The translations under genes were made by a program, and so were the position numbers. This document shows positions 16,894 through 25,117 of a DNA stretch of 64,000 nucleotides, one piece after another (the stretch's first letter is position 1; the number at the start of each line of letters is the position of its first letter). The DNA lies in the NCBI GenBank assembly GCA_934133165.1, contig CAKPAW010000005.1:66415-130414 (forward strand), written 5' to 3'. A model generated the notes under the pieces. That model ran no database searches. It was not told the origin of the DNA and saw nothing but the letters and a program-made list of their open reading frames with translations. This DNA is from an uncultured Clostridia bacterium. Its GTDB lineage: Bacteria > Bacillota > Clostridia > TANB77 > CAG-508.

Positions 16894-18004
16894 TTATATC
16901 ACTTCTTTCTATTTTATTTTCATATATTTGCTTATTATTTTTAATTGCTTCATCAACATTTATTTTATAATCTTGAACTATACATTTTGCATTTTCATCA
17001 TCATAATATTCTCTAATTAAAATTCCTCCTAATGCTTGTATCGTTTTTGCTGAAGCTGGATTATTTTTGTCACAATCCATTAATACTTCTTTAATTCCAT
17101 GTTCTTGACAACACTTCAATCCTAAATATAGATTTATTTTATTATAGCCTTTTTCTCTTTCAGTTGGTCGTATACTATATCCAATATGTCCACCAAATTT
17201 TTTTAATTTTTCATTTAATGCTAAGCGAATATTAATCATTCCAACTATTTTATCATCTGTCTCTCTTACTAAAAAATAAGTTTCTGCAGGTACTTTTTCT
17301 TCATTAGGAATTCTATTTCTATCTTCTTCCAATTTTTCAAGCCATGCTTCATAATCATCTAAATATCTATGTAAGCCTCCAGAACCATTTATGTCTGACT
17401 TATATTCATAAAATTCATTTATGTAATTAATTGCTTGTTCTTTATACTCTTTAGTTGGTCTTACATGATTTAATCTATCTTTTTCTTTTAAATCGTATAT
17501 AAATCCCACTTCTTCATATACCTTATTTCCTATTTCTATAAAATTATCTCCACAATATTTTCCACCCATTTTTTCATAAAAAGCTCTCGATGGATAATTT
17601 TCTTTTAAACACCATATAATCATTTTATTTAGATTCATTTTGCAAAATTTATTTTTTACATATGTAACTAATTGTTTACCAATACCTTTTCTTTTTAGTT
17701 CTGGCTTTACATATAATGCACATATTTCACAATCTACATTTGGAAATCTATCATAATAGTCATTTCCAATTCTATATCTACAAAATCCAACCACTTCATT
17801 ATTTGATTTTGCAACTATAAAATCATGCATGCCATATTCATCATAATTCTTTAATTGTTTTTGATATTTATCTTCTATACTTAAATTATCTAAGTATTCA
17901 TCATCAATAATTCCTCTATATGCTGTCTGCCATCCTTTAACTGCAATTTCTGACACCTGCCTTAAATCCTCTCTTTTTATATTCATTATTATAATATTTT
18001 CCAT
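16880..18004 (-). CDS. Double GNAT acetyltransferase (two fused domains)
   Basis: 374 aa from ATG 18004, chosen because AAAGGAG lies about 11 bp upstream; an 11-codon longer reading exists. Residues about 1-180: GNAT domain with YVKPELKRKGIGKQLV. Residues about 190-374: second, different GNAT domain with SIRPTEREKGYNKINL and KNNPASAKTIQALGG. Either a bifunctional enzyme or one catalytic and one regulatory domain. First gene of the minus operon, behind a consensus promoter. Confidence 0.85.
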   Translation of the reverse strand: MENIIIMNIKREDLRQVSEIAVKGWQTAYRGIIDDEYLDNLSIEDKYQKQLKNYDEYGMHDFIVAKSNNEVVGFCRYRIGNDYYDRFPNVDCEICALYVKPELKRKGIGKQLVTYVKNKFCKMNLNKMIIWCLKENYPSRAFYEKMGGKYCGDNFIEIGNKVYEEVGFIYDLKEKDRLNHVRPTKEYKEQAINYINEFYEYKSDINGSGGLHRYLDDYEAWLEKLEEDRNRIPNEEKVPAETYFLVRETDDKIVGMINIRLALNEKLKKFGGHIGYSIRPTEREKGYNKINLYLGLKCCQEHGIKEVLMDCDKNNPASAKTIQALGGILIREYYDDENAKCIVQDYKINVDEAIKNNKQIYENKIERSDINDYR

Positions 18005-18164
18005 TTCTACATTCACTCCTTTATAAAAAAGCCTCACAAAGAAATCATTTAAGACTCCTCTGTAAGACTTCTATTATATCTCACATCTGTGTAAATAACA
18101 TATTTGTTATTCTATACCGCTCAAAAAGTTATATTTTCTAGGTATACTCTTAAAACATATTAAT

Positions 18165-18193
18165 ATATTAGCATATTATTGTAATATTGTCAA
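18165..18193 (-). promoter_or_regulatory. Promoter of the GNAT/phosphorylase operon
   Basis: On the minus strand TTGACA (18188-18193), 17 bp, TAATAT (18165-18170). Followed by about 160 nt of leader. Confidence 0.75.
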
Positions 18194-18217
18194 TTTAACA
18201 CTTTTTAAAAAATAGTA

Positions 18218-18304
18218 CAAAAAACACATCTCTGCTTGGCCGTTAGAGATGTATTAATGATTTAATATAAATTTAGCGACACGCCACATTTCTGTGGTGT
18301 CTTA
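18218..18304. terminator. Two hairpins in the chromosomal spacer left of the prophage
   Basis: ACATCTCT...AGAGATGT (about 18222-18251) with a T-run on the minus strand, and GACACGCCACA-TTTC-TGTGGTGTC (18278-18302). The first is a minus-strand terminator; the role of the second is unclear. A similar pair occurs at 61044-61130. Confidence 0.6.
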
Positions 18305-18329
18305 TCTTCTATAATTATTATATGAAAAA

Positions 18330-18372
18330 TAAAAAAGAACTATAACTCACTTTCGTTCGTATAGTTCTTTTT
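18330..18372 (-). terminator. Original terminator of tRNA-Gln, displaced by the prophage
   Basis: AAGAACTATA...TATAGTTCTT followed on the minus strand by a long T-run. It abuts the left attachment core, so before integration it lay directly after the tRNA-Gln gene. Confidence 0.75.
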
Positions 18373-18421
18373 GTTGGCTGGGCTGGCTAGATTCGAACTA
18401 GCGCATGCCAGAGTCAAAGTC
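18369..18421 (+). repeat. attL: attL core: 53-bp copy of tRNA-Gln 3' half
   Basis: Identical over 53 bp to 58907-58959. Contains GCTGGCTAGATTCGAACTAG, the T-arm and acceptor of tRNA-Gln read on the opposite strand, and ends at the anticodon loop. Sequence diverges directly after 18421. Confidence 0.95.
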
Positions 18422-18563
18422 GATTTTTTACATTTTCTGTATTTTTCTAAAATCTTCTGTAATATGCTTAAAATCAATAAAAACTTAATATTTTATCTTC
18501 TATATTTTACTATTTTTTTCTTAAGATTTCTAAAATTATGGACAAGTTTTGGACAAGTAAAAT
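18422..18563. promoter_or_regulatory. Integrase arm region at left prophage end
   Basis: A 21-bp sequence at 18539-18559 made of two GGACAAGT units 11 bp apart recurs exactly at 58836-58856 near the other end. Placed symmetrically inside both ends, these look like arm-type integrase or excisionase sites. No gene here. Confidence 0.6.
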
Positions 18564-19865
18564 TTATATAATATTTTTAATTAATTTTGCATATATTTCA
18601 TCTGTTCTATTTGCAATCTCTAATTTACCTTCTATATAAGGATGAGTATAGTGCATAGTTGTATCTATGTTAGAATGTCCAGCATTTGCTTGAACATCAA
18701 CCATAACAGCTCCACTTTCAAGCAAAGAAGTTATATTAAGATGTCTTAAAGAATGTAATGTTACATATGGAAATTCAAAATCTGGATTTTTCTCTTTTTC
18801 TTCATTTATAAATCTTTCAAATACTTTTTTAAAAGTTGCACTTACATAATTAGGCTTTATAGGTTGTCCATTACTCATTACACACAAAAATTTTGAATCT
18901 ATATAATTATCACCATAAATTTTCTTATTTAATTCTTGTTGTTTCTCATTTATTTCTATGATCTTCATTAAAATTTTAGGAATATATAAAATACGTGTAG
19001 AAGTTTTATTTTTATTTCTTTTTTTATAAATAGTATTATTCCCACATCTAACCCTTACTGCATTAATATATAATCTATAATTATCTTTGTCTAATTTATT
19101 CTTTAATATTCCTAAACTTTCACTTCTTCGCAAGCCAAGAAACATACCAAAAGCAACAGGAAGAATGATATCAGTATTAATAAATAAATTTAATAATGTA
19201 ATAGCTTGTTCTGGTGTTAAACTATCTTTTTCTTCATATAGTTCATCATCTTCAAAATTTTCTATATCATCTATAATAGTATCTTTCATTCTTTCATCTT
19301 CATTTTTAGGAATTGTAGTATTAATACATATATTATTTTCTAACTTTTTATTTTTAACAAAATAAGTAAAAATTCCTGATATTTGAGCTTTATGATGTTC
19401 AATAGAGCTGTATGAAAGATTTCTTTTTGGAATTTTCTTTCCGGTTCTTTTATCAATTTTAAATTCATTCTGTAATTCAAATCGAAGATATCTATAATAA
19501 TTATTTATAATATCTATTCCACTAGGACTACTAATAATTTTAAAAGGAATATGTCCTAAAATAGGTTTTAGATAATTGTTATTTACACTAATATAACTAT
19601 CAGCAGTATTAGGCTCACACTCATTTTTAACGTAATTTTCCATCCATTCATCTATAGCTTCTGAAAAAGTTATGTCAGGAATATTTATAAAAGTGTTGTT
19701 TGTAATTTGAGTTTTAATTTCAGCTTGATAATTCTCTGCATCTTTCTTTAATTCAAATGTTTCTAAAGGTTCTCTTTTTCTATGCCCATTTACTATGCCA
19801 TAATCTATAAAAATAGTATAAGAAAATCCTTTTTTTAATTTATTTTTTCTAATTCCAACATTCAT
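18564..19865 (-). CDS. int: Tyrosine recombinase integrase
   Basis: 433 aa from ATG 19865 (GGAGGT ribosome site); a 45-codon upstream extension is not favoured. N-terminal AP2-like arm-binding domain (GFSYTIFIDYG), SAM-like core-binding domain (FSEAIDEWMENYV), then the catalytic domain with Arg in LGLRRSE, HxLR in LHSLRHLNI, and HSNIDTTMHYTH holding the second His and the Tyr nucleophile. Integrates and excises the phage at tRNA-Gln. Transcribed toward attL. Confidence 0.96.
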   Translation of the reverse strand: MNVGIRKNKLKKGFSYTIFIDYGIVNGHRKREPLETFELKKDAENYQAEIKTQITNNTFINIPDITFSEAIDEWMENYVKNECEPNTADSYISVNNNYLKPILGHIPFKIISSPSGIDIINNYYRYLRFELQNEFKIDKRTGKKIPKRNLSYSSIEHHKAQISGIFTYFVKNKKLENNICINTTIPKNEDERMKDTIIDDIENFEDDELYEEKDSLTPEQAITLLNLFINTDIILPVAFGMFLGLRRSESLGILKNKLDKDNYRLYINAVRVRCGNNTIYKKRNKNKTSTRILYIPKILMKIIEINEKQQELNKKIYGDNYIDSKFLCVMSNGQPIKPNYVSATFKKVFERFINEEKEKNPDFEFPYVTLHSLRHLNITSLLESGAVMVDVQANAGHSNIDTTMHYTHPYIEGKLEIANRTDEIYAKLIKNII

Positions 19866-19901
19866 AAAAAATACCTCCATTTTAATAATAATTTTAAATT
19901 T

Positions 19902-19958
19902 ACTATTGAAAATAAAGGCTTTATTGTATATAATAATAAAGTAAATACTTTCAATAGT
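19902..19958. promoter_or_regulatory. Inverted repeat and promoter region upstream of int
   Basis: ACTATTGAAA (19902-19911) and TTTCAATAGT (19949-19958) are perfect inverted copies. On the minus strand the outer copy contains TTGAAA, a -35-like element followed by TATATA, so the repeat may be an operator or hairpin controlling int. Confidence 0.45.
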
Positions 19959-19968
19959 GTTTATGTGT

Positions 19969-20007
19969 AGAGAAAATGTCGTGTCGCCAAACAGGAACAT
20001 TTTCTCT
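19969..20007 (+). terminator. Hairpin between int and the zinc-ribbon gene
   Basis: AGAGAAAATG (19969-19978) / CATTTTCTCT (19998-20007) followed by TTTTATTT on the plus strand. The loop carries GTCGTGTCGCCA, an exact inverted copy of 21334-21345. Confidence 0.55.
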
Positions 20008-20013
20008 TTTTAT

Positions 20014-20184
20014 TTAATCAAAATCATAATCTACATGATCTTCTCCATCATAGTGATTTAATGGTCTAAAACTACCTTCTATAATCTTTCCACAATTACA
20101 ACAAATATCAAATTCATACCAATCATCAAAAGAAGATGTAACTTTTCCAATGTTTTTACATTTACAATAATCTTTTTCTTCCAT
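20014..20184 (-). CDS. 56-aa zinc-ribbon-like protein
   Basis: MEEKDYCKCKN...ICCNCGKII: two Cys pairs (CxC and CCxC) consistent with one structural zinc site, with an acidic tail ending DHVDYDFD. AGGAGG ribosome site 6 bp before the ATG. Lies 10 bp downstream of the repressor gene and is likely co-expressed in the lysogen. Function unknown. Confidence 0.7.
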   Translation of the reverse strand: MEEKDYCKCKNIGKVTSSFDDWYEFDICCNCGKIIEGSFRPLNHYDGEDHVDYDFD

Positions 20185-20194
20185 AAATTTCCTC

Positions 20195-20854
20195 CTAAAA
20201 TTTTCTTTTTAGTTGTTTTACGACTCCTATAATTTTAACTGGAATAGTTTCCATTTCATCATAAGTGAAAATAAGTGGTTCATAACTAGTATTTAAAGGT
20301 TGTAGAAATATACCAGCATCACTTTTCTTACCTTTTTTTATTGTTGCTTCATCGCCATTTATAAGAGCTACTACAATATCTCCATTATCAAAGTCATCTT
20401 GTTTCTTAATAAGAACTATATCGTTTTCTATAAGAACAGGGAACATAGAATCACCTTTTATTTCTAAAGCAAAATAATCTTCTCCATTGCCAACAAGACT
20501 TTTTTCTACATCTATAGTGCCTATTACATTCTCTTGAGCTAAATAATTATAACCAGCTTTTACTATTCCTAAAATTGGAATAGGGGAAACAGGATTACCT
20601 AATAAATCTGTTTTTGATTCTTTATTATATTTAGAAACATCATGTCCCATTAACCAAGAAGGATTAACACCATAAAATTCAGCTAAAATTTCCAAAGTAG
20701 GTATTTTAAACTTTTCTGTCATTCCATTTTCCCATCTAAGTACAGTACTTTTATTTACACCAACTTTATTTCCAGCTTCTTCTAAACTAATGTCTTTTTC
20801 TTCTCTAGCTTGTCTTAATCTATTTCCAACAAGTTTATAATCTATTATTTTCAT
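20195..20854 (-). CDS. CI-type phage repressor, XRE HTH plus S24 peptidase
   Basis: 219 aa. Residues 8-65 are an XRE helix-turn-helix (ISLEEAGNKVGVNKSTVLRW). Residues about 95-215 are a LexA/UmuD-like S24 domain: cleavage-site Ala-Gly in IVKAGYN, catalytic Ser in KGDSMFP and Lys in GDEATIKKG. Maintains lysogeny and can self-cleave on RecA activation, so the prophage is probably SOS-inducible. GGAGGT ribosome site. Its -35 overlaps an operator half-site. Confidence 0.95.
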   Translation of the reverse strand: MKIIDYKLVGNRLRQAREEKDISLEEAGNKVGVNKSTVLRWENGMTEKFKIPTLEILAEFYGVNPSWLMGHDVSKYNKESKTDLLGNPVSPIPILGIVKAGYNYLAQENVIGTIDVEKSLVGNGEDYFALEIKGDSMFPVLIENDIVLIKKQDDFDNGDIVVALINGDEATIKKGKKSDAGIFLQPLNTSYEPLIFTYDEMETIPVKIIGVVKQLKRKF

Positions 20855-20874
20855 TTGTAACCTCCATTAAGGTT

Positions 20875-20903
20875 ATTATAACATATTTTGCAACTTTTGC
20901 AAC
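20875..20903 (-). promoter_or_regulatory. Repressor promoter (PRM-like) with operator O1
   Basis: Minus-strand -10 TATAAT (20875-20880); the -35 region (TTGCAA) overlaps two TGCAAC half-sites at 20889-20894 and 20898-20903. Suggests autoregulation. Confidence 0.6.
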
Positions 20904-20928
20904 AAAAATTGTAAAAAATATAAAAAAA

Positions 20929-20995
20929 GTTGCAAAAATGTATTGACAATATTTTTTATATGTGTATAATAATAGCAGAGTTGCAAAAATGCAAC
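20929..20995 (+). promoter_or_regulatory. Early lytic promoter with operators O2 and O3
   Basis: TTGACA (20943-20948), 16 bp, TATAAT (20965-20970). O2 is GTTGCAAAAATGTATT from 20929, degenerate and abutting the -35. O3 is the perfect palindromic form GTTGCA-AAAA-TGCAAC at 20980-20995 at the transcript start. A fourth copy lies at 21224-21239. Confidence 0.75.
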
Positions 20996-21017
20996 AAAAG
21001 AAAGGAGGAAATATTAA

Positions 21018-21254
21018 ATGGTAAATACAGCAAAAATAAAAGGAAGAATAGTAGAAAAAGGAAAAACAATTCAGTTGATAGCACCTAAAATACCATGTTC
21101 TCCATATACATTAGGACAAAAAATTGCAAATGAATCTCCAATGAATTTAGAAGAAGCATCTATATTATGTGAGGAATTAGATATAACAATGGAAGAATTT
21201 GAAGAATTTTTTTTACAAAAGAAGTTGCAAAAATGCAACAAAAATATTTTATAA
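21018..21254 (+). CDS. Cro-like regulator (DUF739 type)
   Basis: 78 aa, short HTH protein: IVEKGKTIQLIA...SPYTLGQKIAN...MNLEEASILCEEL. First gene rightward from the early promoter, in the cro position. The end of the gene contains a further operator copy. AAAGGAGG ribosome site. Confidence 0.8.
   Translation: MVNTAKIKGRIVEKGKTIQLIAPKIPCSPYTLGQKIANESPMNLEEASILCEELDITMEEFEEFFLQKKLQKCNKNIL
21224..21239 (+). promoter_or_regulatory. Operator O4 inside the cro gene end
   Basis: GTTGCAAAAATGCAAC, identical to O3 and 244 bp downstream. Could support repressor looping. Confidence 0.6.
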
Positions 21255-21370
21255 AAATTTTTAAAAAACATTTGACAAATAAAAGCTACTGCTTTTATCA
21301 AATAAAAAATTTATATGTATTATAAATTCGAAATGGCGACACGACACCAAAATGAAAGGAGGTATTAAGT

Positions 21371-21604
21371 ATGGAAACAAGATATTACACAGTAGAACAA
21401 ATTAAAGAGTTAGAAAATTGCGGAAGAGATAGAGCATATGAATTAGCAAGAAAATTACCACATAAGAGTAACGGAAAAAAGATATTAGTTTTAAAAGAAG
21501 CTTATGAAGAATATTACCAAAAAGAAAAAGAAAAAATTTTAGATGACTTTAATAATGAAACAAAAGAAAAACAAAAAGTTTATCAAATAAAGAAATTTAT
21601 TTAA
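21371..21604 (+). CDS. Excisionase-like small HTH protein
   Basis: 77 aa. RYYTVEQIKELENCGRDRAY resembles the winged-helix start of excisionase/MerR-type proteins (the sequence reads a determinant and selects a path into DNA). Lysine-rich tail. AAAGGAGG ribosome site. Either excisionase or an early regulator. Confidence 0.6.
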   Translation: METRYYTVEQIKELENCGRDRAYELARKLPHKSNGKKILVLKEAYEEYYQKEKEKILDDFNNETKEKQKVYQIKKFI

Positions 21605-21619
21605 AGGAGGAACGAACAA

Positions 21620-21742
21620 ATGAGTAAAAAAGAAAGACAAGCATACAGAAGAGGAATAATAGAAACTTTAGTGTATGGAACAATGTTTATTACAATGGTA
21701 GGAATGACATCAGTGTATTTTTATACAAAATTATTTATGTAG
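21620..21742 (+). CDS. 40-aa single-pass membrane peptide
   Basis: Starts SKKERQAYRRG, then a hydrophobic segment LVYGTMFITMVGMTSVYFY. AAAGGAGG ribosome site. Early operon; function unknown. Confidence 0.6.
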   Translation: MSKKERQAYRRGIIETLVYGTMFITMVGMTSVYFYTKLFM

Positions 21743-21757
21743 AAAGGGGTGATAAAT

Positions 21758-22009
21758 ATGTGGAGTAAAGAAAAACAAAGTTTACTGAGAACAAGGACAA
21801 GAAATTTAAGACTAGCAGAAAATAAAGCAGAACAATTAACAGAAGAAAACAAAGCTTTATATGCAGAGAACAAAGATTTAAGATTTGAAAAAGAAGAAAC
21901 AAACGACTTATTAAGAGAAATATTAAAAATAACAATAGTACATCCAAACGAAAAAATAGCTTTAAGCAAAATAAAAGAGCTAGTTCGCGACTACCAATCT
22001 CAAAACTAG
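21758..22009 (+). CDS. 83-aa coiled-coil protein
   Basis: Start at 21758 fits AAAGGGG 9 bp upstream; a GTG three codons earlier lies in the ribosome site. Heptad-rich region RLAENKAEQLTEENKALYAE. Unknown function. Confidence 0.6.
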   Translation: MWSKEKQSLLRTRTRNLRLAENKAEQLTEENKALYAENKDLRFEKEETNDLLREILKITIVHPNEKIALSKIKELVRDYQSQN

Positions 22010-22092
22010 CTAGATTTAGAATAATTATATAAATTCATATCTATTTAGATTTTAACACAATTTAATTAGATATGCAAGAGAAAGGAACAAAA

Positions 22093-22227
22093 ATGTTAGA
22101 CGTAACAGAACAATATAACAATGAATGTTATAACAATTTTTATGCAAAATCAACTGACTGGGATGCTTATTATGAGCATTTAGCAGAAGAGGAAGATAGA
22201 GAATGGGAGGATAACGACAATGAGTAA
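22093..22227 (+). CDS. 44-aa acidic phage protein
   Basis: MLDVTEQYNNECYNNFYAKS..., very acidic C-terminus. Overlaps the next gene by 8 bp and carries that gene's ribosome site. Unknown function. Confidence 0.55.
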   Translation: MLDVTEQYNNECYNNFYAKSTDWDAYYEHLAEEEDREWEDNDNE

Positions 22228-22987
22228 TCAAGATTTAATAGATGTAAATACAAGCGAATTAGATACAGAAATAAGTATGCTTAGTAATGATAATTTACTA
22301 GCAATGGCAGAACAAGCAGAAAGAAGAATAGATGCAATTAATAGAATAATGAGTGCGTCATTAAAAATAACTAATGAAAAAGATTGGATTTTAATAGCAG
22401 GAACACCATATTTGCAAGAAAGTGGAGCAACAAAAGTTGCAAGATTATTTGGTATAGGATGGAGTATAGAAAATCCAATATTAGAAACGGAAAGTGATGG
22501 ACATTTCACATATACCTACAAAGGAAAATTCTTTATGGGTGGAACAAGTATAGAAGCAACAGGAAGTAGAAGTAGTAAAGACGAATTTTTTACAGGAAAG
22601 ACAAATCCTAAAGCACCACAAGATATAGACAAAAGAGATGTGAAAATGTCAGCATATACAAATTGCATTAATAATGGAATTAAAAGAATATTACCAGGAT
22701 TAAGAAATCTTACGTCAGACGATATGCAAAAAGCAGGATTAGATTGTGGCAAAATGCAAGGATATGGATTTAAAGGAAACAGCAAAAATGCTACGACAAC
22801 TATAAATGGAGATTTTAAATGTGAACATTGTGATACAGAAATTTCTTCAAAAGTTGCAAGTTATAGTAAATCACAATATGGGAAGGAATTATGTATGAAA
22901 TGTCAGGAACTTGCAAAGAAAGGAGAACTAAATGGAAATACAGGAAATGAACAACAAAATAAAGGAAAACAAACAAAGCAAGATTAA
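22220..22987 (+). CDS. Phage recombination-module protein with C-terminal zinc motif
   Basis: 255 aa. Central region KDWILIAGTPYLQESGA followed by a beta-rich core, then CEHCDTEISSK...CMKC, a CxxC-CxxC zinc site near residue 200-225. Not assigned to a named family. Its place directly before a Cas4/RecB-like exonuclease suggests it could be the annealing partner of a two-component recombinase. That is inference from position. Confidence 0.6.
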   Translation: MSNQDLIDVNTSELDTEISMLSNDNLLAMAEQAERRIDAINRIMSASLKITNEKDWILIAGTPYLQESGATKVARLFGIGWSIENPILETESDGHFTYTYKGKFFMGGTSIEATGSRSSKDEFFTGKTNPKAPQDIDKRDVKMSAYTNCINNGIKRILPGLRNLTSDDMQKAGLDCGKMQGYGFKGNSKNATTTINGDFKCEHCDTEISSKVASYSKSQYGKELCMKCQELAKKGELNGNTGNEQQNKGKQTKQD

Positions 22988-23849
22988 ATTATATCCTTGT
23001 AATAATTTAAGAGCATCAAATGTAGGACATCCTTGTGAAAGATATTTATATTTATCCATTAAAGATTGGGAAGATAAGAAATTACACAATGAAACAACTC
23101 AATGCATATTTGATTTGGGAAATAAGATTGAAGAATATGTAATACAAACTTTAAAAGATGCAGGATTTGAAGTTATAACTCCCACGATTAGAGCTTGGAA
23201 AGTAGAGAAACCACTTATAACAGGAAGAGAAGATTTAAGAATTAAATTAGAAGATGGGCAGTTTTATCCAGTAGAGGTAAAAGGTTTAAGTCCTCAAGAA
23301 TGGGACAAATTAAATTCTGTGCAAGATTTTTTTAATAGTAAAAAATATTATGTTAGAGCATATCCAGCTCAATTATATATTTATATGTATCAATTTGGAA
23401 AAGAAAAAGGTTATTTTGCATTATGTAATAAACTAACTGGAGAAATAAAACTTATAGAAGTTCCATTTGATTATGATTATGCAGAAAAAATATTGCAAAA
23501 AGCAGAAAGAATTTATAAGTGTATTGCAGAAGAGAAGTTACCAGAGAGCTGTGGAGATATTAGTGTGTGTGAATATTGCGATTTAGCACATGTTTGCACA
23601 GCTAACATCAAAAGAGTGGAAACTGATGTAGATGTTTCTGGAGAATTAGATGAATTAATAGATAAAAAACAAAAGCTTTCTGAAGCCTATAGAGAATATC
23701 AAGAAGTAAATGATCTGATAAAAAAAGCTGTAGGAGAAAGAGAAAGAATAATAAGCAATAAATATGTTTTTGAAAGAAAAGTTATTCATAAAAACGAGTA
23801 TATAGTACAAGCAAGAGATGAAGTAAGAATAAATGTGAAGAGGTTATAG
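22932..23849 (+). CDS. Cas4/RecB-like PD-(D/E)XK exonuclease
   Basis: 305 aa. GREDLRI...YPVEVKG is the D-x(n)-E-x-K nuclease core (about residues 97-116). Cys in VGHPCERYLY plus CEYCDLAHVC match the Fe-S cluster Cys arrangement of Cas4/AddB-type nucleases. Likely 5'-3' exonuclease for recombination. Overlaps the previous gene by 56 bp with AAAGGAG inside it. Confidence 0.8.
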   Translation: MEIQEMNNKIKENKQSKIKLYPCNNLRASNVGHPCERYLYLSIKDWEDKKLHNETTQCIFDLGNKIEEYVIQTLKDAGFEVITPTIRAWKVEKPLITGREDLRIKLEDGQFYPVEVKGLSPQEWDKLNSVQDFFNSKKYYVRAYPAQLYIYMYQFGKEKGYFALCNKLTGEIKLIEVPFDYDYAEKILQKAERIYKCIAEEKLPESCGDISVCEYCDLAHVCTANIKRVETDVDVSGELDELIDKKQKLSEAYREYQEVNDLIKKAVGERERIISNKYVFERKVIHKNEYIVQARDEVRINVKRL

Positions 23850-23850
23850 T

Positions 23851-24315
23851 ATGGAATTTGAAAAATTATATATGTTTAATCCATTTACAATTCAAAATGC
23901 AGACAGTAAACAAATAGCAGACACATATACAAAATTACAAAATGCATTAAAAGATGAACCAGACACAGGATTTGAAATATCAAAGAATATAGAAATATAT
24001 GCAAACATGAATTATCTAATAGGAGAAATGATAGCAAGATTACAACAAGAATATGACTTGCTTAAGACAGAAATATCAATAATGGAAAATAAGCAAGTAT
24101 ATATGCAAAGAAAACAATGGGAAGATACACAAAGCACTAAACCTCCTGCAATGAGTTATTTTGAAGCTATGGCAAAAGAATTTGTAAAAGAAGATAGCAA
24201 GGAACTAGCAGAATTAGGGGCTAGACTATTTAGATTTAAAAAGGCATACGAGAGTATAGACAGCAAACAAAATGCTCTAAAAAAGAAAATAGAGGCGATT
24301 AGATATGAAATCTAA
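23851..24315 (+). CDS. Uncharacterised phage protein, 154 aa
   Basis: Helical protein with coiled-coil segments (ARLQQEYDLLKTEISIMENK and a C-terminal AYESIDSKQNALKKKIEAI). Early operon; overlaps the HNH gene by 11 bp. No family recognised. Confidence 0.7.
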   Translation: MEFEKLYMFNPFTIQNADSKQIADTYTKLQNALKDEPDTGFEISKNIEIYANMNYLIGEMIARLQQEYDLLKTEISIMENKQVYMQRKQWEDTQSTKPPAMSYFEAMAKEFVKEDSKELAELGARLFRFKKAYESIDSKQNALKKKIEAIRYEI

Positions 24316-24617
24316 AAGAAGTAAAGCTTGTGAAATATCTCAAAAAGTAAAAGAAATAGTATGGAACAGAGATAATCATAAATGTATTTATTGTGGAAGA
24401 TATGTTCAAAAAACTTGTGCGAACGCACATTTTATAAAAAGAAGTCAACGGAGGTTTAGGCATAGAAGAGAATATAGTTACATTATGTCCAGAATGTCAT
24501 TATCAAGAAGATTTCGGACAAGATACTAAATTATACGAAAATTACATAGAAAACTACTTAAAAGGCATTTATGGGGCAAATTGGAACAAAGAAAAATTAA
24601 TTTATAAAAAATATTAG
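24305..24617 (+). CDS. HNH endonuclease, interrupted by +1 frameshift at CGG
   Basis: The first frame (from 24305) gives the N-terminal half with CIYCGRY and the HNH His in CANAHFIKRSQ; it then leaves the family after codon CGG at 24449-24451. Skipping the C at 24449 continues in the +1 frame with GGLGIEENIVTLCPECH, the second zinc pair and HNH His, and runs to a stop at 24615-24617. The joined product would be 103 aa, normal for small phage HNH proteins. Either a mutation or recoding; see findings. Confidence 0.85.
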
Positions 24618-24629
24618 GAGGAAAAGAAA

Positions 24630-25058
24630 ATGGGAAATATAGTAGGAATTGATTTAAATATAGATGATAACTATCTAAATGAAGCTGTAAAGAGTATTGT
24701 AATGACAGGAATTGCAGAGACTTTAGACAAAGATAAAATTGTTAGCGGACTAGTAAATGCGGTATTAGAAACAAAAGTAGATGAAAGTGGAAAAATAAGT
24801 AGCTATAGTGGAGATAATAGGTATACTCTTTTAGAAGTATATGTAAATAAAATGATTAGAGAAATAGTTAAAGAAGAAATGAAAAAATTAGTAGAAGAGA
24901 AAAGACCTAAAATGCAAGAAATTATTAGAAAAGAATTAAATAAAAAAGCAACACTAGATAAGTTTGTAGATGCTTTTATAAGTAGTAATTTAGATAATTT
25001 AGACAATAATTGGAGAACTAAGATAAGTGTTGAATATCAAAAAGATAATGAATATTAG
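24630..25058 (+). CDS. Uncharacterised phage protein, 142 aa
   Basis: Helical, charged; begins GNIVGIDLNIDDNYLNEAV and contains KEEMKKLVEEKRPKMQEII. AGGAGG ribosome site. Such proteins occur in phage replication regions but no function is known to me. Confidence 0.7.
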   Translation: MGNIVGIDLNIDDNYLNEAVKSIVMTGIAETLDKDKIVSGLVNAVLETKVDESGKISSYSGDNRYTLLEVYVNKMIREIVKEEMKKLVEEKRPKMQEIIRKELNKKATLDKFVDAFISSNLDNLDNNWRTKISVEYQKDNEY

Positions 25059-25117
25059 ACAACAGGGATAAGACAAAATAAAGTTTTATCCCTTATATTG
25101 TACGAAAGGAGAAAACA

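Noticed and set aside
18371..18571. 66-codon plus-strand ORF over attL
   Set aside because: Runs through the tRNA-derived core and the integrase arm region; no ribosome site.
23041..23849. CRISPR-associated Cas4
   Set aside because: The Cas4/RecB-like nuclease lies in a phage recombination module with no other cas genes.
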